The notes beneath the pieces are model-generated. The model had not been told where the DNA came from and searched no databases. It saw nothing but the letters and a program-made list of their open reading frames with translations. A DNA stretch of 64,000 nt from CBDFHV01 sp965247705. Lineage in GTDB: Bacteria > Pseudomonadota > Alphaproteobacteria > Rhodospirillales > CAMCUA01. Where the stretch lies: contig CBDFHV010000075.1 of assembly GCA_965247705.1 (NCBI GenBank), positions 1-64,000 of the forward strand. Direction: 5' to 3'. The translations under genes were made by a program, and so were the position numbers. Below are positions 1-9,937 of the stretch, piece after piece (positions within the stretch are counted from its first letter, which is position 1; every line of letters begins with the position of its first letter).

Positions 1-269
1 GTCCACCATCCGGACGCGTTACGTCTGTTCGAATATTGCTGGCTGATTGTCCTCCCTGCCGTATCCCATTTTTGAGTGGATACATTTTTAGTTCATGATT
101 CACATAGACGAGCCTCACCAGGACGTCAAGGCGCGGCCCCTCCGCGCGGTCGGAGCGGCATGGGCCGGTTGCGGCGCAATTTCCGTCGCCGAGTCTGCCA
201 TCCCGTCGCACCTCCGGCTAGACTGGCCATCGGCGCAATCGATCGAGCCCGTGGCAGGGAGAGGCGACC

Positions 270-2069
270 ATGGCCAAGACCCCATCCCGAGTGAAGCGGA
301 AGGGTGGCAAGAAGGACCGCCGCGGCGGGCGCGTGTTCGACTCCATCGCCATGGAAGTGTTCAGCAACCGGCTGCTGTCGATCACCGAGGATATGGGTAA
401 CACCCTCGTCCGCTCGTCCTTCTCGACCAACATCAAGGAGCGCAAGGACTGCTCCGTCGGACTGTTCGACGCCCGTGGCCGCTGCATTTGCCAGGGCTCC
501 CACGTGCCCCTGCACCTGGGCTCTCTCCTGGGCGGCGTCGAAGCCCTGCTGGCGCGTTACCGAATTGCCGACGTGAAGGAGGGCGACGCCTTCATCTGCA
601 ACGACCCGTTCCTCGCCGGCGGTACCCACAACCCGGACGTATCGATCATCACGCCCGTCTTCTGGGACGGACGGCTACGGTTCTTCACCGCCAACATCGG
701 CCACCACGCCGACTTTGGCGGCAGCGTGCCGGGCTCCATCTCGGCCGCCTCGCGCACCATCTTCGAAGAGGGGCTACGCCTGCCGGTGATCCGCCTGAAG
801 CGGGCCGGCGTGCTTGACGAAGACCTGCTCTACATGATCGTCAACAACACCCGGGTACCGGAGGAGCGCGACCTGGACCTCCGCGTTCAGATCGCCACCA
901 ACGAGCGGGGCGCGGCCATGGTCAAGGACCTCATCGGAATGATGGGCATGGAGGCCGTCGAGGGGGCCGTCGAGGATCTTCTCGCCTACACCCGGCGCCG
1001 GCTTCGCAACCGTGTCGCCAAGCTGGCCGACGGCGCCTACTCGTTTACCCGCTTCATGGACGACGACGGCACGGGCGGCGATCCGGTGCCCCTGTCGGTG
1101 ACGGTCCGCATCAAGGGATCGGACATCCTAATGGACTTTACCGGTTCCGGCACCCAGGCCCGGGGCGCCATGAACGTCGCCGAAAGCGCCCTCAAGGCGA
1201 CCGCCTACTATTGCGTCAAGGCGCTGCTGGACCCGGAGCTTCTGCCCAACAGCGGCATGTTCGAGGCGATCCACGTCAGCGCCCCCGAGGGCACCATCAC
1301 CAACCCCCACAAGACCGCCGCCGTCGGTGCGCGCAGCATCACCTGCAACAAGCTGGCCGGCGCTATCTACGGTGCCTTCACCGGACTCCTGCCGAAGGAT
1401 CAGGTGCAGGCCTCCGGCCACGACAACGTCCCCGCCATCCACCTTGCCGGCAACTACGTGCACGGCCATGGCATTTATGTCTACGGCGAGACCGTCGGCG
1501 GCGGTGCGGGCGCCCGCCACGACCGGGACGGCATGGACTGCGTCCATATCCACGTCACCAACACCTCCAACCTGCCGGCCGAGGCCATGGAGAACGAGTA
1601 CCGGCTGCTGGTGGACGCCTACGCCATGGTCGAGGATTCGGCCGGCGCCGGTCGCCACCGGGGCGGCTGCGGTATCGTCCGCCAGATCCAGGCCCGGGAG
1701 GATGGGGTGATCCTGTCGTGCCGGTCGGACGGCCATGTCTTCGGCTCGCCCGGCATCTTCGGCGGGCGGGACGGGCACACGGGGCGCCTGATCTTGAACC
1801 ATGGCCAGCGGTCGGCGCGGGTGCTGCCGTCGAAGGTCAACCACGCGGTGCTCAACCAGGGCGATTCAATGCGCCTGGAGACGGCCGGCGGCGGCGGCTA
1901 CGGCCCGCCGCGGGATCGACCCCTGGACAAGCTGGCGGCGGACATTCGAAGCGGCGTCCTATCGCGCAAGGTGGCCGAGGACGGCTACGGCGTCGCCATG
2001 GTGCGGCGGGCCCTCGGCGAGGCCAAGTCCGGAAAATCCAAGCCAGGTCGGCGGCGGGTTGCCGCCTGA
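270..2069 (+). CDS. hyuB: Hydantoinase B / oxoprolinase subunit (HyuB), copy 1
   Basis: Encodes 599 aa of the HyuB/oxoprolinase-B family. This subunit works with HyuA in ATP-dependent opening of hydantoin, 5-oxoproline or related cyclic amides in the cytoplasm. Family landmarks are visible: MEVFSNRLLSITEDMG near the N-terminus, FICNDPFLAGGTHNPD and ANIGHHADFGGSVPGS in the middle, and a Gly-rich ETAGGGGYGPP near the C-terminus. The ATG at 270 is preceded by a purine-rich GGGAGAGG about 6 bases upstream. It is the first gene of a co-directional cluster with an amidase, a second closely similar hyuB at 3552 and an interrupted hyuA. The exact substrate cannot be read from sequence; acetone carboxylase-type relatives share the fold but the context favours amide-ring hydrolysis. 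Confidence 0.9.
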   Translation: MAKTPSRVKRKGGKKDRRGGRVFDSIAMEVFSNRLLSITEDMGNTLVRSSFSTNIKERKDCSVGLFDARGRCICQGSHVPLHLGSLLGGVEALLARYRIADVKEGDAFICNDPFLAGGTHNPDVSIITPVFWDGRLRFFTANIGHHADFGGSVPGSISAASRTIFEEGLRLPVIRLKRAGVLDEDLLYMIVNNTRVPEERDLDLRVQIATNERGAAMVKDLIGMMGMEAVEGAVEDLLAYTRRRLRNRVAKLADGAYSFTRFMDDDGTGGDPVPLSVTVRIKGSDILMDFTGSGTQARGAMNVAESALKATAYYCVKALLDPELLPNSGMFEAIHVSAPEGTITNPHKTAAVGARSITCNKLAGAIYGAFTGLLPKDQVQASGHDNVPAIHLAGNYVHGHGIYVYGETVGGGAGARHDRDGMDCVHIHVTNTSNLPAEAMENEYRLLVDAYAMVEDSAGAGRHRGGCGIVRQIQAREDGVILSCRSDGHVFGSPGIFGGRDGHTGRLILNHGQRSARVLPSKVNHAVLNQGDSMRLETAGGGGYGPPRDRPLDKLAADIRSGVLSRKVAEDGYGVAMVRRALGEAKSGKSKPGRRRVAA

Positions 2070-2103
2070 GCGATGGGCCATCGGCCGGAGCCATGGTTGC
2101 GCG

Positions 2104-3507
2104 ATGTCTGAACAGCTCGCCTACCTGTCCATCGCCGAAGCCGCCCGGCAAATCGCCGCGAAGGACCTGTCACCGGTCGATCTGGTGAACGCCTGCCTGT
2201 CTCGGATCGAGATATGGGATGGCCGGCTCCGCAGCTACGTCTTGGTGCGCCCGGATGCCGCCCTGGCGGAAGCCCGACGGGCCGCCGACGACATCGCCCG
2301 CGACCGCGGGCGGGGACCGCTGCATGGCATTCCTTTCGGGCTCAAGGACGTCTACGGAACCGCGGGCATCCCCACCACGGGGTGTTCCCAGCTGTTGCTG
2401 GACAATGTACCGAGTGAAGACTGTAGCGCCTGGGCGCGGCTCAAGGCGGCCGGGGCCATTCTCCTCGGCAAGCATGAAAACGCCGAGCTTGCCACCGGCG
2501 GACCGGCGGACGACGGGCCGTTTCCCACCGCGCGCAATCCCTGGAACACGGATCGCTATGCCGGCGGTTCGAGCAGCGGCTCCGGCGTTGCCGTGGCGGC
2601 TGGGCTTTGTCTCGGCGCCATGGGGACCGATACGGGGGGCTCGATCCGGGTGCCGGCGGCGCTGTGCGGCATTGCCGGCTTGCGGCCGACCTTTGGTCGG
2701 GTCAGTCGGCGCGGGGTCATTCCGCTGGCCAATTCCCTGGATTGCTGCGGCCCAATGGCCTGGACGGCGGAGGACTGCGCAATCGTGCTGAAGGCGATCG
2801 CCGGCCATGATCCTCTCGATCCCGCCAGCGCCGATGTACCCGTGGACGACTACACGTCATCGCTGACGCTGAACATGAAGGGGCTTCGCATCGGGTTCAT
2901 CCGTCATTTCTCCCATGGAGACGCCAGGGCAAGCGACGCGGTGAATGAAGCTCTGGATGCGGCGTTGGAGGTTTTCGCGAGCCTCGGCGCCCGAGTCCGC
3001 GACGTAATGTTGCCCTCTCTGTGGGACTTCAGCGCCGTGTTCTCCGTCGTTGGCTGCGCGGAAGCCTATGCCGTCCATGAGCGGGATCTCATGGAAAGGC
3101 CGCAGCTTTATACCCGCTTCGCCCGCGACCGCCTCAGGCTGGGCGCGTTTATCGGCGCCGGCGACTATGTGCGAGCCCAAAAGGTACGTAAGCGCCTCGT
3201 CGCCCGCTACGCGGCGGCCTTCGAAGACGTGGATATCCTGGTCTGCGCCGCGGCGCTGGAGACGGCGGATCGAATCGAGGACGTGACGCGCACCCATACC
3301 TTCGTGCACCTGGACGTGCCCGTGATCACGGCACCGTTCAGCGTCGTCGGCGCGCCAAGCATCTCCGTTTGCTGCGGGTTCGACCATGCGGGCCTGCCGA
3401 TCGGCATGCAAATCAGTGGCCGTCCCTTCGACGAAGCCACCATCCTCACCGCGGCCGCGGCCTACGAGCGTGCGACCCCGTGGCGCGACCGAAGGCCGAT
3501 GGCCTAG
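2104..3507 (+). CDS. Amidase signature family hydrolase
   Basis: Encodes 467 aa of the amidase-signature (GatA-like) family, cytoplasmic enzymes that hydrolyse C-N amide bonds. The Ser-cisSer-Lys triad is visible: Lys81 in PFGLKDVYG, Ser156 in the GGSSSGSG loop and the nucleophile Ser180 in DTGGSIRVPA, 24 residues after the cis-Ser as in known members. The reading frame is open further upstream, but ATG 2104 starts the homologous part (MSEQLAYLSIAEAARQI) and lies 34 bp after the hyuB stop; no strong ribosome-binding site is obvious. Sitting between two hyuB copies, it may hydrolyse an amide substrate or product of the same pathway. It could equally be an indole-acetamide or carbamoyl-type amidase; a GatA role is unlikely because gatB and gatC are absent. 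Confidence 0.88.
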   Translation: MSEQLAYLSIAEAARQIAAKDLSPVDLVNACLSRIEIWDGRLRSYVLVRPDAALAEARRAADDIARDRGRGPLHGIPFGLKDVYGTAGIPTTGCSQLLLDNVPSEDCSAWARLKAAGAILLGKHENAELATGGPADDGPFPTARNPWNTDRYAGGSSSGSGVAVAAGLCLGAMGTDTGGSIRVPAALCGIAGLRPTFGRVSRRGVIPLANSLDCCGPMAWTAEDCAIVLKAIAGHDPLDPASADVPVDDYTSSLTLNMKGLRIGFIRHFSHGDARASDAVNEALDAALEVFASLGARVRDVMLPSLWDFSAVFSVVGCAEAYAVHERDLMERPQLYTRFARDRLRLGAFIGAGDYVRAQKVRKRLVARYAAAFEDVDILVCAAALETADRIEDVTRTHTFVHLDVPVITAPFSVVGAPSISVCCGFDHAGLPIGMQISGRPFDEATILTAAAAYERATPWRDRRPMA

Positions 3508-3551
3508 ACTGGATGGCGTCGCGAACACGCGGCTGGCAAGGAAGCGCGATC

Positions 3552-5282
3552 ATGGTCGAGCGCGGGAACAGGAAAAGCGGCGGGCGCGGGTTCGATCCCA
3601 TCGCCATGGAGGTGTTCAGCAACCGACTGCTGTCGATCACCGAGGACATGGGAAACACCCTGATCCGGTCATCCTTTTCCACCAACATCAAGGAACGCAA
3701 GGACTGCTCGGTCGGCCTGTTCGACCGCTGCGGCCGGCTGATCGCCCAAGGATCTCACGTACCACTGCATCTGGGTTCTCTCATGGGCGGCGTTGAATCG
3801 GTGCTGGACCGCTATCCGCTGGATCGGATGCACGAAGGGGACGCGTTCATCTGCAACGACCCCTACCTGGCGGGCGGTACCCACATGCCCGACGTATCCA
3901 TCGTCACCCCTGTGTTCTGGAACCATGAGGTCTGTTTCTTCACCGCCAACATCGGCCATCATTCTGACTTCGGGGGCAGTGTTCCCGGCTCCATCGCCGC
4001 CGGTTCGCGGACCGTCTTCGAGGAGGGGCTCCGCATTCCGGCGATCCGCATCGTCCACCGCGGCCGGTTGGACGAATATCTTCTCCACATGATCGTAAAC
4101 AACACCCGGGTGCCGGAAGAACGCACCCTCGATCTCAAGGTTCAGATCGCCACCAACGAAAGAGGCGCCGCGCTGGCGCGTGATCTGGTGGCCCGTACCG
4201 GCATCCGCCCCGTCGAGCGCATGGTGGAGGATATCCTGGCCTACACCCGTCGCCGCCTGGCCAACAGGGTCAGGGCCTTGAAGGACGGCCACTATGAATT
4301 CACCCGTTACTTGGACGACGATGGCCAGGGCGGAGATCCGGTGCCCCTGCACGTCGCCGTCGTGGTGAAGGGCGATACCCTGACCGTGGACTTCACGGGT
4401 TCCGGGCCGCAAGCGCGCGGCGCCATGAACGTCGCCCCCAGTGCCCTCAACGCAACCGCCTACTATTGCGTCAAGGCACTGCTGGACCCGGAACTGATGC
4501 CCAACAGCGGCATGTTCGATGCCATCCGGATCGTCGCCCCCGTGGGGACGATCACCAATCCCCGGCCGCCCGCCGCCGTCGGCGCGCGCAGCATTACCTG
4601 CAACAAAATCGCCGGCGCCATCTTCGGCGCCCTGGCCGGGGTTTTGCCGCCGGAGCGCGTCTTGGCATCGGGCAACGACAACGTGCCGTCGATCAATTTC
4701 TCGGGCCAGCTCGCCAACGGCCGGGGGACCTTTGTCTATGGAGAGACCATTGGCGGCGGCTCGGGGGCCGGCCATGACCGGGACGGCATGGACACCGTCC
4801 ACGTGCACATCACCAACACGTCGAACCTGCCGACGGAAGCCCTGGAGAACGAGTATCCCCTGCTGGTCGACGCCTATGCCCTGGTCGAGGACTCCTGCGG
4901 CCCGGGCCGTTTTCGGGGCGGCTGCGGACTGACACGCCAGATCAGCAGCCGCGTTCCCGGCATCATCACCAGCGTCCGCTCCGACAGCCACCTGATGGGC
5001 GCGCCAGGGGTATTCGGTGGCGGTACCGGCGGTCTCGCCCGGCTGATTCGCAACCATGGAGAACGGCGGGAGCAGGTGCTGGCGTCCAAGATCGCCCATG
5101 TCGAGCTCGAACAGGGGGAGAGCATTCGCCTGGAAACCGCCGGCGCGGGCGGCTTTGGCCGCCCCGCCGACCGGCCCCTGTCCGGCATCGCCCGGGACTT
5201 GCGCAACGGAGTCCAGTCCCGAGCCGCCGCCGAACGGAACTACGGCAAATCGCGGGTCGCCGCCGCCATGGGCCAAGCCTGA
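3552..5282 (+). CDS. hyuB: Hydantoinase B / oxoprolinase subunit (HyuB), copy 2
   Basis: Encodes 576 aa, clearly paralogous to the HyuB at 270: long stretches around MEVFSNRLLSITEDMG, FSTNIKERKDCSVGLF and PGSI are almost identical, with divergence elsewhere. The ATG at 3552 (MVERGNRKSGGRG) lies 44 bp after the amidase stop, behind an AAGGAAG-like ribosome-binding site; the open frame upstream overlaps the amidase and is not used. It directly precedes hyuA, so this copy is the natural HyuA partner. Tandem duplication around the amidase, or acquisition of two related modules, would explain the layout. Confidence 0.9.
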   Translation: MVERGNRKSGGRGFDPIAMEVFSNRLLSITEDMGNTLIRSSFSTNIKERKDCSVGLFDRCGRLIAQGSHVPLHLGSLMGGVESVLDRYPLDRMHEGDAFICNDPYLAGGTHMPDVSIVTPVFWNHEVCFFTANIGHHSDFGGSVPGSIAAGSRTVFEEGLRIPAIRIVHRGRLDEYLLHMIVNNTRVPEERTLDLKVQIATNERGAALARDLVARTGIRPVERMVEDILAYTRRRLANRVRALKDGHYEFTRYLDDDGQGGDPVPLHVAVVVKGDTLTVDFTGSGPQARGAMNVAPSALNATAYYCVKALLDPELMPNSGMFDAIRIVAPVGTITNPRPPAAVGARSITCNKIAGAIFGALAGVLPPERVLASGNDNVPSINFSGQLANGRGTFVYGETIGGGSGAGHDRDGMDTVHVHITNTSNLPTEALENEYPLLVDAYALVEDSCGPGRFRGGCGLTRQISSRVPGIITSVRSDSHLMGAPGVFGGGTGGLARLIRNHGERREQVLASKIAHVELEQGESIRLETAGAGGFGRPADRPLSGIARDLRNGVQSRAAAERNYGKSRVAAAMGQA

Positions 5283-5357
5283 TCCGGGGCTTGTTCTAAT
5301 CGGTCGGTGCGGACGGTGGCGCCAAGCGACCGGCCGAAGATAGGAGAAACCGCGGAA

Positions 5358-6014
5358 ATGTTCAGGATCGGAGTAGACGTCGGCGGGACCTTCACCGATT
5401 TCACCGTATTCGATGAAAAGTCCGGGGCGGTCCACTATGCCAAGGTCGCCTCGACGCCCGCCGATCCGTCCGCGGCCATAGAGGCCGGCCTGGCGGGGAT
5501 TCTCGCCGATCATGAGATCGCGCCCCGATCAGTGTCCCACCTGGGCCATGGCACGACGATCGCCACCAACATGGTCGTCGAACGGCGCGGCACGCGGACC
5601 GGCCTGCTGACGACCAGGGGATTTCGCGACGTGCTGGAGATCGGTCGCCAATCGCGCCCCCACCTCTACGACTACACGGTGGACAAGCCACTGCCCCTCG
5701 TCGAGCGGGAATGCCGGCTCGAGATCGACGAGCGGGTCGGGCCCGAGGGGGATATCCTTCGTCCGCTGAAGGATCGGGACCTGAATGGGGCCGTCCGTCG
5801 CCTGAAGAAATTGGACGTCAACGCGGTGGCCGTGTGCTTCCTCCACTCCTATCGCATGGCGGACCACGAGAGGCGCGCGCGGGACGCCCTGAAGCGTCTT
5901 TTTCCCCAAGCCTACGTCAGTGTTTCCAGCAACATTTTGCCCGAGTTCCGGGAATTCGAGCGCCTGTCGACGACGGTCGTCAATGCCTACATCGGCCCCC
6001 GCATGCAGACCTAT
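5358..6014 (+). pseudogene. hyuA: hyuA 5' part (hydantoinase A), interrupted by IS1380-type element
   Basis: First 219 codons of a HyuA/oxoprolinase-A protein. The N-terminal actin/ASKHA-type phosphate loop GVDVGGTFTDF (residues 5-15) is present, as are LGHGTTIATN and EFREFERLSTTVVNAYIGPR. An RBS-like TAGGAGAA stands 10 bases before ATG 5358. Reading into the insertion sequence adds 18 foreign codons and stops at 6071. Removing the element and one CTAT copy joins Tyr219 (TAT at 6012-6014) in frame to Leu at 7614 and restores a 694-aa HyuA, the same size as the intact 696-aa homolog at 33263-35353. As it stands the gene should be non-functional, and downstream transcription may be altered. Confidence 0.92.
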
Positions 6015-7609
6015 CCCGAATTATTCACGGCGCTGATTGAAAATGCTGGTGAGCGTAGATTAACCTGTTGAAATGCCGTATGATTTTGGTGTCAAGACAA
6101 GATCACATGGCAACAGAACAACCCACGGCTCACCATGAACGAGATTACCCCCTATCTCCCTGGTTTGTCACCCGTTGGAGGCAAGCCGCTTTGCGCCCGC
6201 TTCGACGGCGGACGGCTGTCGTCGGACGGCGGGGTGTTGTTGTTGGGCGAGATCGACAGGCGGCTCGGCATCGCCGACGTGCTCGCTTCCTGCGTCACCG
6301 ACGTGCGCGACCCGGCGAGCACGACCCACGCTTACGTAGACATGATCCGGGCGCGCCTGTTCGCTATTGCCTGCGGGTATGAGGATTGCGACGACCTCGA
6401 CGTTCTGCGTTTCGATCCGGCGTTCAAGCTGGCCTGTGGCCGTTTGTCCGAGAGCGGCGACGACCTGATGAGCCAACCGACCCTGTCGCGCCTCGAGAAC
6501 GCGCCGTCATGGCGCGCGCTCGGGCGCATGGGGCTGTCGATGATCGATCTGTTTTGCGCCAGCTTCAAGCGCGTTCCGGCGCGCATCGTTCTCGATATCG
6601 ACGACACCGACGACGCCGTTCACGGCGGCCAGCAGCTGGCGCTGTTCAACGCCCATTACGACGACTATTGCTTCCAACCCATATCTTCGAGGCGGCCACC
6701 GGCAAGCCGGTGATGTCACTGCTGCGTCCCGGCAAGCGGCCCTCCGGCGACGAGGCGGCGCGGATCCTGAGACACGTCATCGGCCGCATCCGCCGCAACT
6801 GGCCACGGGTCGAGATCACCGTGCGGGGCGATGGCCACTACGCCACGCCGGAGGCCATGGAATTCCTCGAACGTCAGGGCTGCGGCTACATCTTCGGGCT
6901 TTCCGGCAACGCCCGGCTGAACAGGATCGGCCAGCCGTGGTGCGAGGACGCCGCCGTGCGCCGGGCGGGGCAGGGAAAGGATAAGGTGCGCCGCTTCTTC
7001 CACACCGGCTACCAGGCCAAAAGCTGGTCACGGCAACGCTCGGTCATCGCCCGCGTGGAAGCTACCGCCAAGGGCTGTGACGTCCGCTTCGTCGTCACCA
7101 ACCTGAGCGGCCGCGCCAAGGCGCTCTACGAGAAGGTCTACTGCGCCCGCGGGCGGATGGAAAACATGATCAAGGACCACAAGCTCTACACCAAGTCCGA
7201 CCGCACGTCGTGCCACCGTTGGGAGGCCAACCAGTTCCGCCTCTTCCTGCATACCGGCGCCTACTGGCTGCTGCATCAGCTTCGCCAAGCGGCGCCTCGG
7301 AAATCGCTGTGGCGAACGGCCACCTTCGAAACCCTGCGCCGGGCGTTTCTCAAAATCGCCGTCCGCGTCGAGGAGCTCAAGTCGCGCCTCAGGATCGCCC
7401 TGCCTTCGGCCTATCCCTATCAGCCGGCCATGATCGCCATCGCCGGGCGCATCACCGCCCAAGGGCCCTGAACCAAGCGGCAGGTGCCGCCGGACGAGCC
7501 CCGAACAACAACCTCCAACCTCTCCGACAATCCGTCTCAAAAATCGCCGTCAACCCGGTCGCTACCGCTCGTCCCGCTGAAATCCGATGGCCGTCATGAA
7601 TAATTGGGG
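6015..7609 (+). mobile_element. IS1380-family insertion sequence, copy 1 (defective)
   Basis: A 1,595-bp element. Its left end CCCGAATTATTCA and the reverse complement of its right end, CCCCAATTATTCA, match at 12 of 13 positions as terminal inverted repeats. It is flanked by a 4-bp direct repeat CTAT (6011-6014 and 7610-7613). The copy at 47274-48872 is the same apart from a missing 4-bp CCAT unit near 6680 and one silent base change. The insertion splits hyuA. The near-identity implies recent transposition, followed by a slippage mutation here. Confidence 0.93.
6135..7471 (+). pseudogene. IS1380-family transposase, frameshifted
   Basis: Corresponds to the 446-aa DDE transposase at 47394. 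One of two tandem CCAT units is missing around 6679-6682, so translation leaves frame after the QPI that follows YDDYCF and stops at 6713, giving 192 aa. The rest of the protein continues in another frame to 7471. The first catalytic Asp region (LDIDDTDDAVHG) remains, but the second Asp (VRGDGHYATPE) and the Glu (RGRMENMIKDH) are lost. The product should be inactive; the element could still be moved in trans because both ends are intact. Confidence 0.9.
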
Positions 7610-7613
7610 CTAT

Positions 7614-9041
7614 CTGGACCGCTTCGTCGCGCGGGTCCGGAACCTGGGGCTGACCGTCGAGCCCCATACGATTCAGTCCAATGGCGGTCTGATGTCCATA
7701 GCGTCGGTGCGCGTGGCGCCAGTTCGTACCTGCCTTTCCGGACCGGCGGCCGGCGTCGTCGGCGCCGCGGAGGTGGCCCGCGCGGCGGGATTTCGCAATC
7801 TGGTAACCTTCGATGTGGGTGGCACCAGCACCGACGTCTCCCTGGTCAGCGATCTGAAGCCCCTGATGACCTCCAACCGGGCCATCGCGGACTATCCCGT
7901 GAAGGTGCCAATGATCGATATCCACGTCATCGGTGCCGGCGGCGGCAGCATCGCGTGGATGGACGATGCCGGGGCGCTGAAGGTGGGCCCCCGCAGCGCC
8001 GGCGCCGACCCCGGGCCGGCCGCCTACGGGGCGGGGGGGACGGAGGCCACCCTCACCGACGCCAACATCTGCCTGCGGCGTTTGAACCCGGTCAGTCTGC
8101 TCGGCGGGCGTATGCCCGTGGACGAAGCCGCGGCGCGTCACGTGGTGGAGAAGAACGTCGCCAGGCCCGCCGGACTGGATCTGGCAGCGGCCGCCCACGG
8201 CATCCTGCGCATCGCGATCGCAAACATGAGCCGGGCCATACGCTCGGTTTCCACGGAGAAGGGATACGATATCAAGGAGTTCGCTCTCTTCGCCTATGGC
8301 GGCGCCGGGCCCCTGCACGCCGCCGAAATCGCCCTCGAATGCAACATTCCTCGGGTCGTCGTGCCTCAGGAGCCGGGGACCATGTGCGCCCGGGGCATGC
8401 TGTTGACGGACGTCAGCTTCGATTTCGTGCGCAGCGAAATCAAAACCGCCACCAAGGCGTCCTGGCGAAGGGCCCTCAAGCTGTTCGACGACATGGTGGC
8501 CGACGGCAACCGGTGGCTCGATGGGGAACGGGTCCCGGCCCGGAGACGTCGCTTCGTGCGCACCGTGGAAGCGCGCTATCAAGGCCAGAACTACGAAGTG
8601 AAGGTGCCCCTCGCCCCGCGCGGGACAGCCACATTTCAGCGGTTCCTTGCCGATTTCGCGAAAAGCCACGCCAGGGAGTACGGCTACGCCATTCCGGGCC
8701 GGGACGTGGAGATCGTCAACTGCCGGGTTCAAGCGATCGGCCGAGTGCGCAAGGCGCCGATGCCGACAATGAACCGGGCGGGGACCATCGCCGGTGCCGT
8801 CATCGACCGGCGAAGCGTCTATTTCGGTGGACGCCGCGGCTGGGTGAAAACGCGGGTCCTGGCCCGAGACAGGCTGCCGACGGGGCAACCGTTTGCCGGC
8901 CCGGCGATTGTCGAGGAAATGAGCTCGACAACGGTGATCCTGCCCGGCCAGATCGCGTCCGTGGACCCGATCGGCAACCTCGTCATCGATGTTCATCCCC
9001 GTCGGGCGAGGCGTCCGGCACCAAAGAGAGGTCGCCCATGA
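7614..9041 (+). pseudogene. hyuA: hyuA 3' part (hydantoinase A)
   Basis: C-terminal 475 codons of the hyuA begun at 5358. It resumes at LDRFVARVRNLGL and carries the family segments VTFDVGGTSTDVSL, GAGGGSIAWMDDAGAL and FAYGGAGPLHAAEIA. The ATG at 7587 that opens this frame lies inside the insertion sequence (MAVMNNWGY), so any translation of this part would carry IS-derived codons and lack the N-terminal phosphate-binding loop. The stop at 9039-9041 overlaps the ATG of the next gene (ATGA), showing that the original operon was tightly coupled. Confidence 0.92.
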
Positions 9042-9904
9042 AGACGGTATCGATCAATGACGCCACCCTGGCCTACCAGGAGGCGGGCGCCGGCAACGGA
9101 CGAACCATCGTGCTGCTGCATGGCGGCCGGGGCATCGACGATCATGCCGATGAGTTCCGTGCCTACCGCTCCCTGGCCGACACCCATCGGGTCATCGCCT
9201 ACGACCATCGCGGCTGCGGCCAGTCGAGCCTGACGCCGCCGTTCACCTTTGCCCAGTTGGCCGACGACGTGGAGGGGATTCGTCAAACCCTGGCCGGCGG
9301 CGAGAAGATCGTGCTGATGGGCGGCTCCTTCGGCGGCATGATCGCCTTGAGCTATGCGGTCAGATACCCCCACGGCATGACCCACCTGGTGCTGCGCGGC
9401 ACCGCGCCAAGCCACCATTTCGAGCCCGAAGCCCTGGCCAATTTCAAGGTCCGGCTGCACAAGGCGCCCAACGCCACTCTGCAAATGGTCGAGCGCCTGT
9501 TCTCGCCCCACATCGTCGATGACACGGAGCTTCGCCTCATCTGGTACGCGCTTCAGCCCCTCTACTTCGAGACCTTCGATCCCGACCGGGTTCTCGAAAG
9601 CACGCGGACCCTGAGTTGTCATGCCGAATCCCACAACGCGCTCTACCTCAACAAGGACCAGTACGATGTGCGCGACCAGTTACCAGACATCCCGGTGCCG
9701 ACGCTGGTTCTGGTCGGCGGGAACGACTGGATCTGTCCGCCCAGCCAGTCCCGGTTCATTGCCGAACGGATTCCGGGCGCCCGTCTCCGAGTGGTCGAGG
9801 GATGCAACCACGCCGTACACCTGGAAGCCAACGAGCTGGTCCTGAACGAGATCAGGACTCATATCGGGCGTTTAGAGAAGCATGACCTGCATCCCGAACG
9901 CTGA
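9038..9904 (+). CDS. Alpha/beta hydrolase (proline iminopeptidase-like)
   Basis: Encodes 288 aa of the alpha/beta-hydrolase fold, cytoplasmic. It shows the oxyanion HGG motif (LLHGGRG, residues 27-33), DHRGCGQSS, and the nucleophile elbow GGSFGG with Ser97. The acid Asp lies in GGNDWICPP and the His in EGCNHAVHLEAN. The start ATG 9038 overlaps the hyuA stop, with AAAGAGAGG as RBS. The pattern resembles proline iminopeptidase/tricorn F1-type hydrolases, consistent with cleaving a small amide or ester product of the hyu pathway; the substrate is inferred. Its expression may depend on read-through of, or a promoter within, the upstream insertion. Confidence 0.85.
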   Translation: MKTVSINDATLAYQEAGAGNGRTIVLLHGGRGIDDHADEFRAYRSLADTHRVIAYDHRGCGQSSLTPPFTFAQLADDVEGIRQTLAGGEKIVLMGGSFGGMIALSYAVRYPHGMTHLVLRGTAPSHHFEPEALANFKVRLHKAPNATLQMVERLFSPHIVDDTELRLIWYALQPLYFETFDPDRVLESTRTLSCHAESHNALYLNKDQYDVRDQLPDIPVPTLVLVGGNDWICPPSQSRFIAERIPGARLRVVEGCNHAVHLEANELVLNEIRTHIGRLEKHDLHPER

Positions 9905-9937
9905 GTCGGAGCGATCCGGTTTGAGACGAATGGAGGC

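Noticed and set aside
1..269. Possible small genes or a promoter before the first hyuB
   Set aside because: Short overlapping frames lack motifs; a GTATCC/GGATAC inverted pair is too weak to call. The region may be the hyu promoter but nothing specific is supported.
3669..5513. A 614-codon open frame on the minus strand opposite hyuB copy 2
   Set aside because: It mirrors the codon pattern of the sense gene, has low-complexity composition and no recognisable motif; typical GC-rich antisense shadow.
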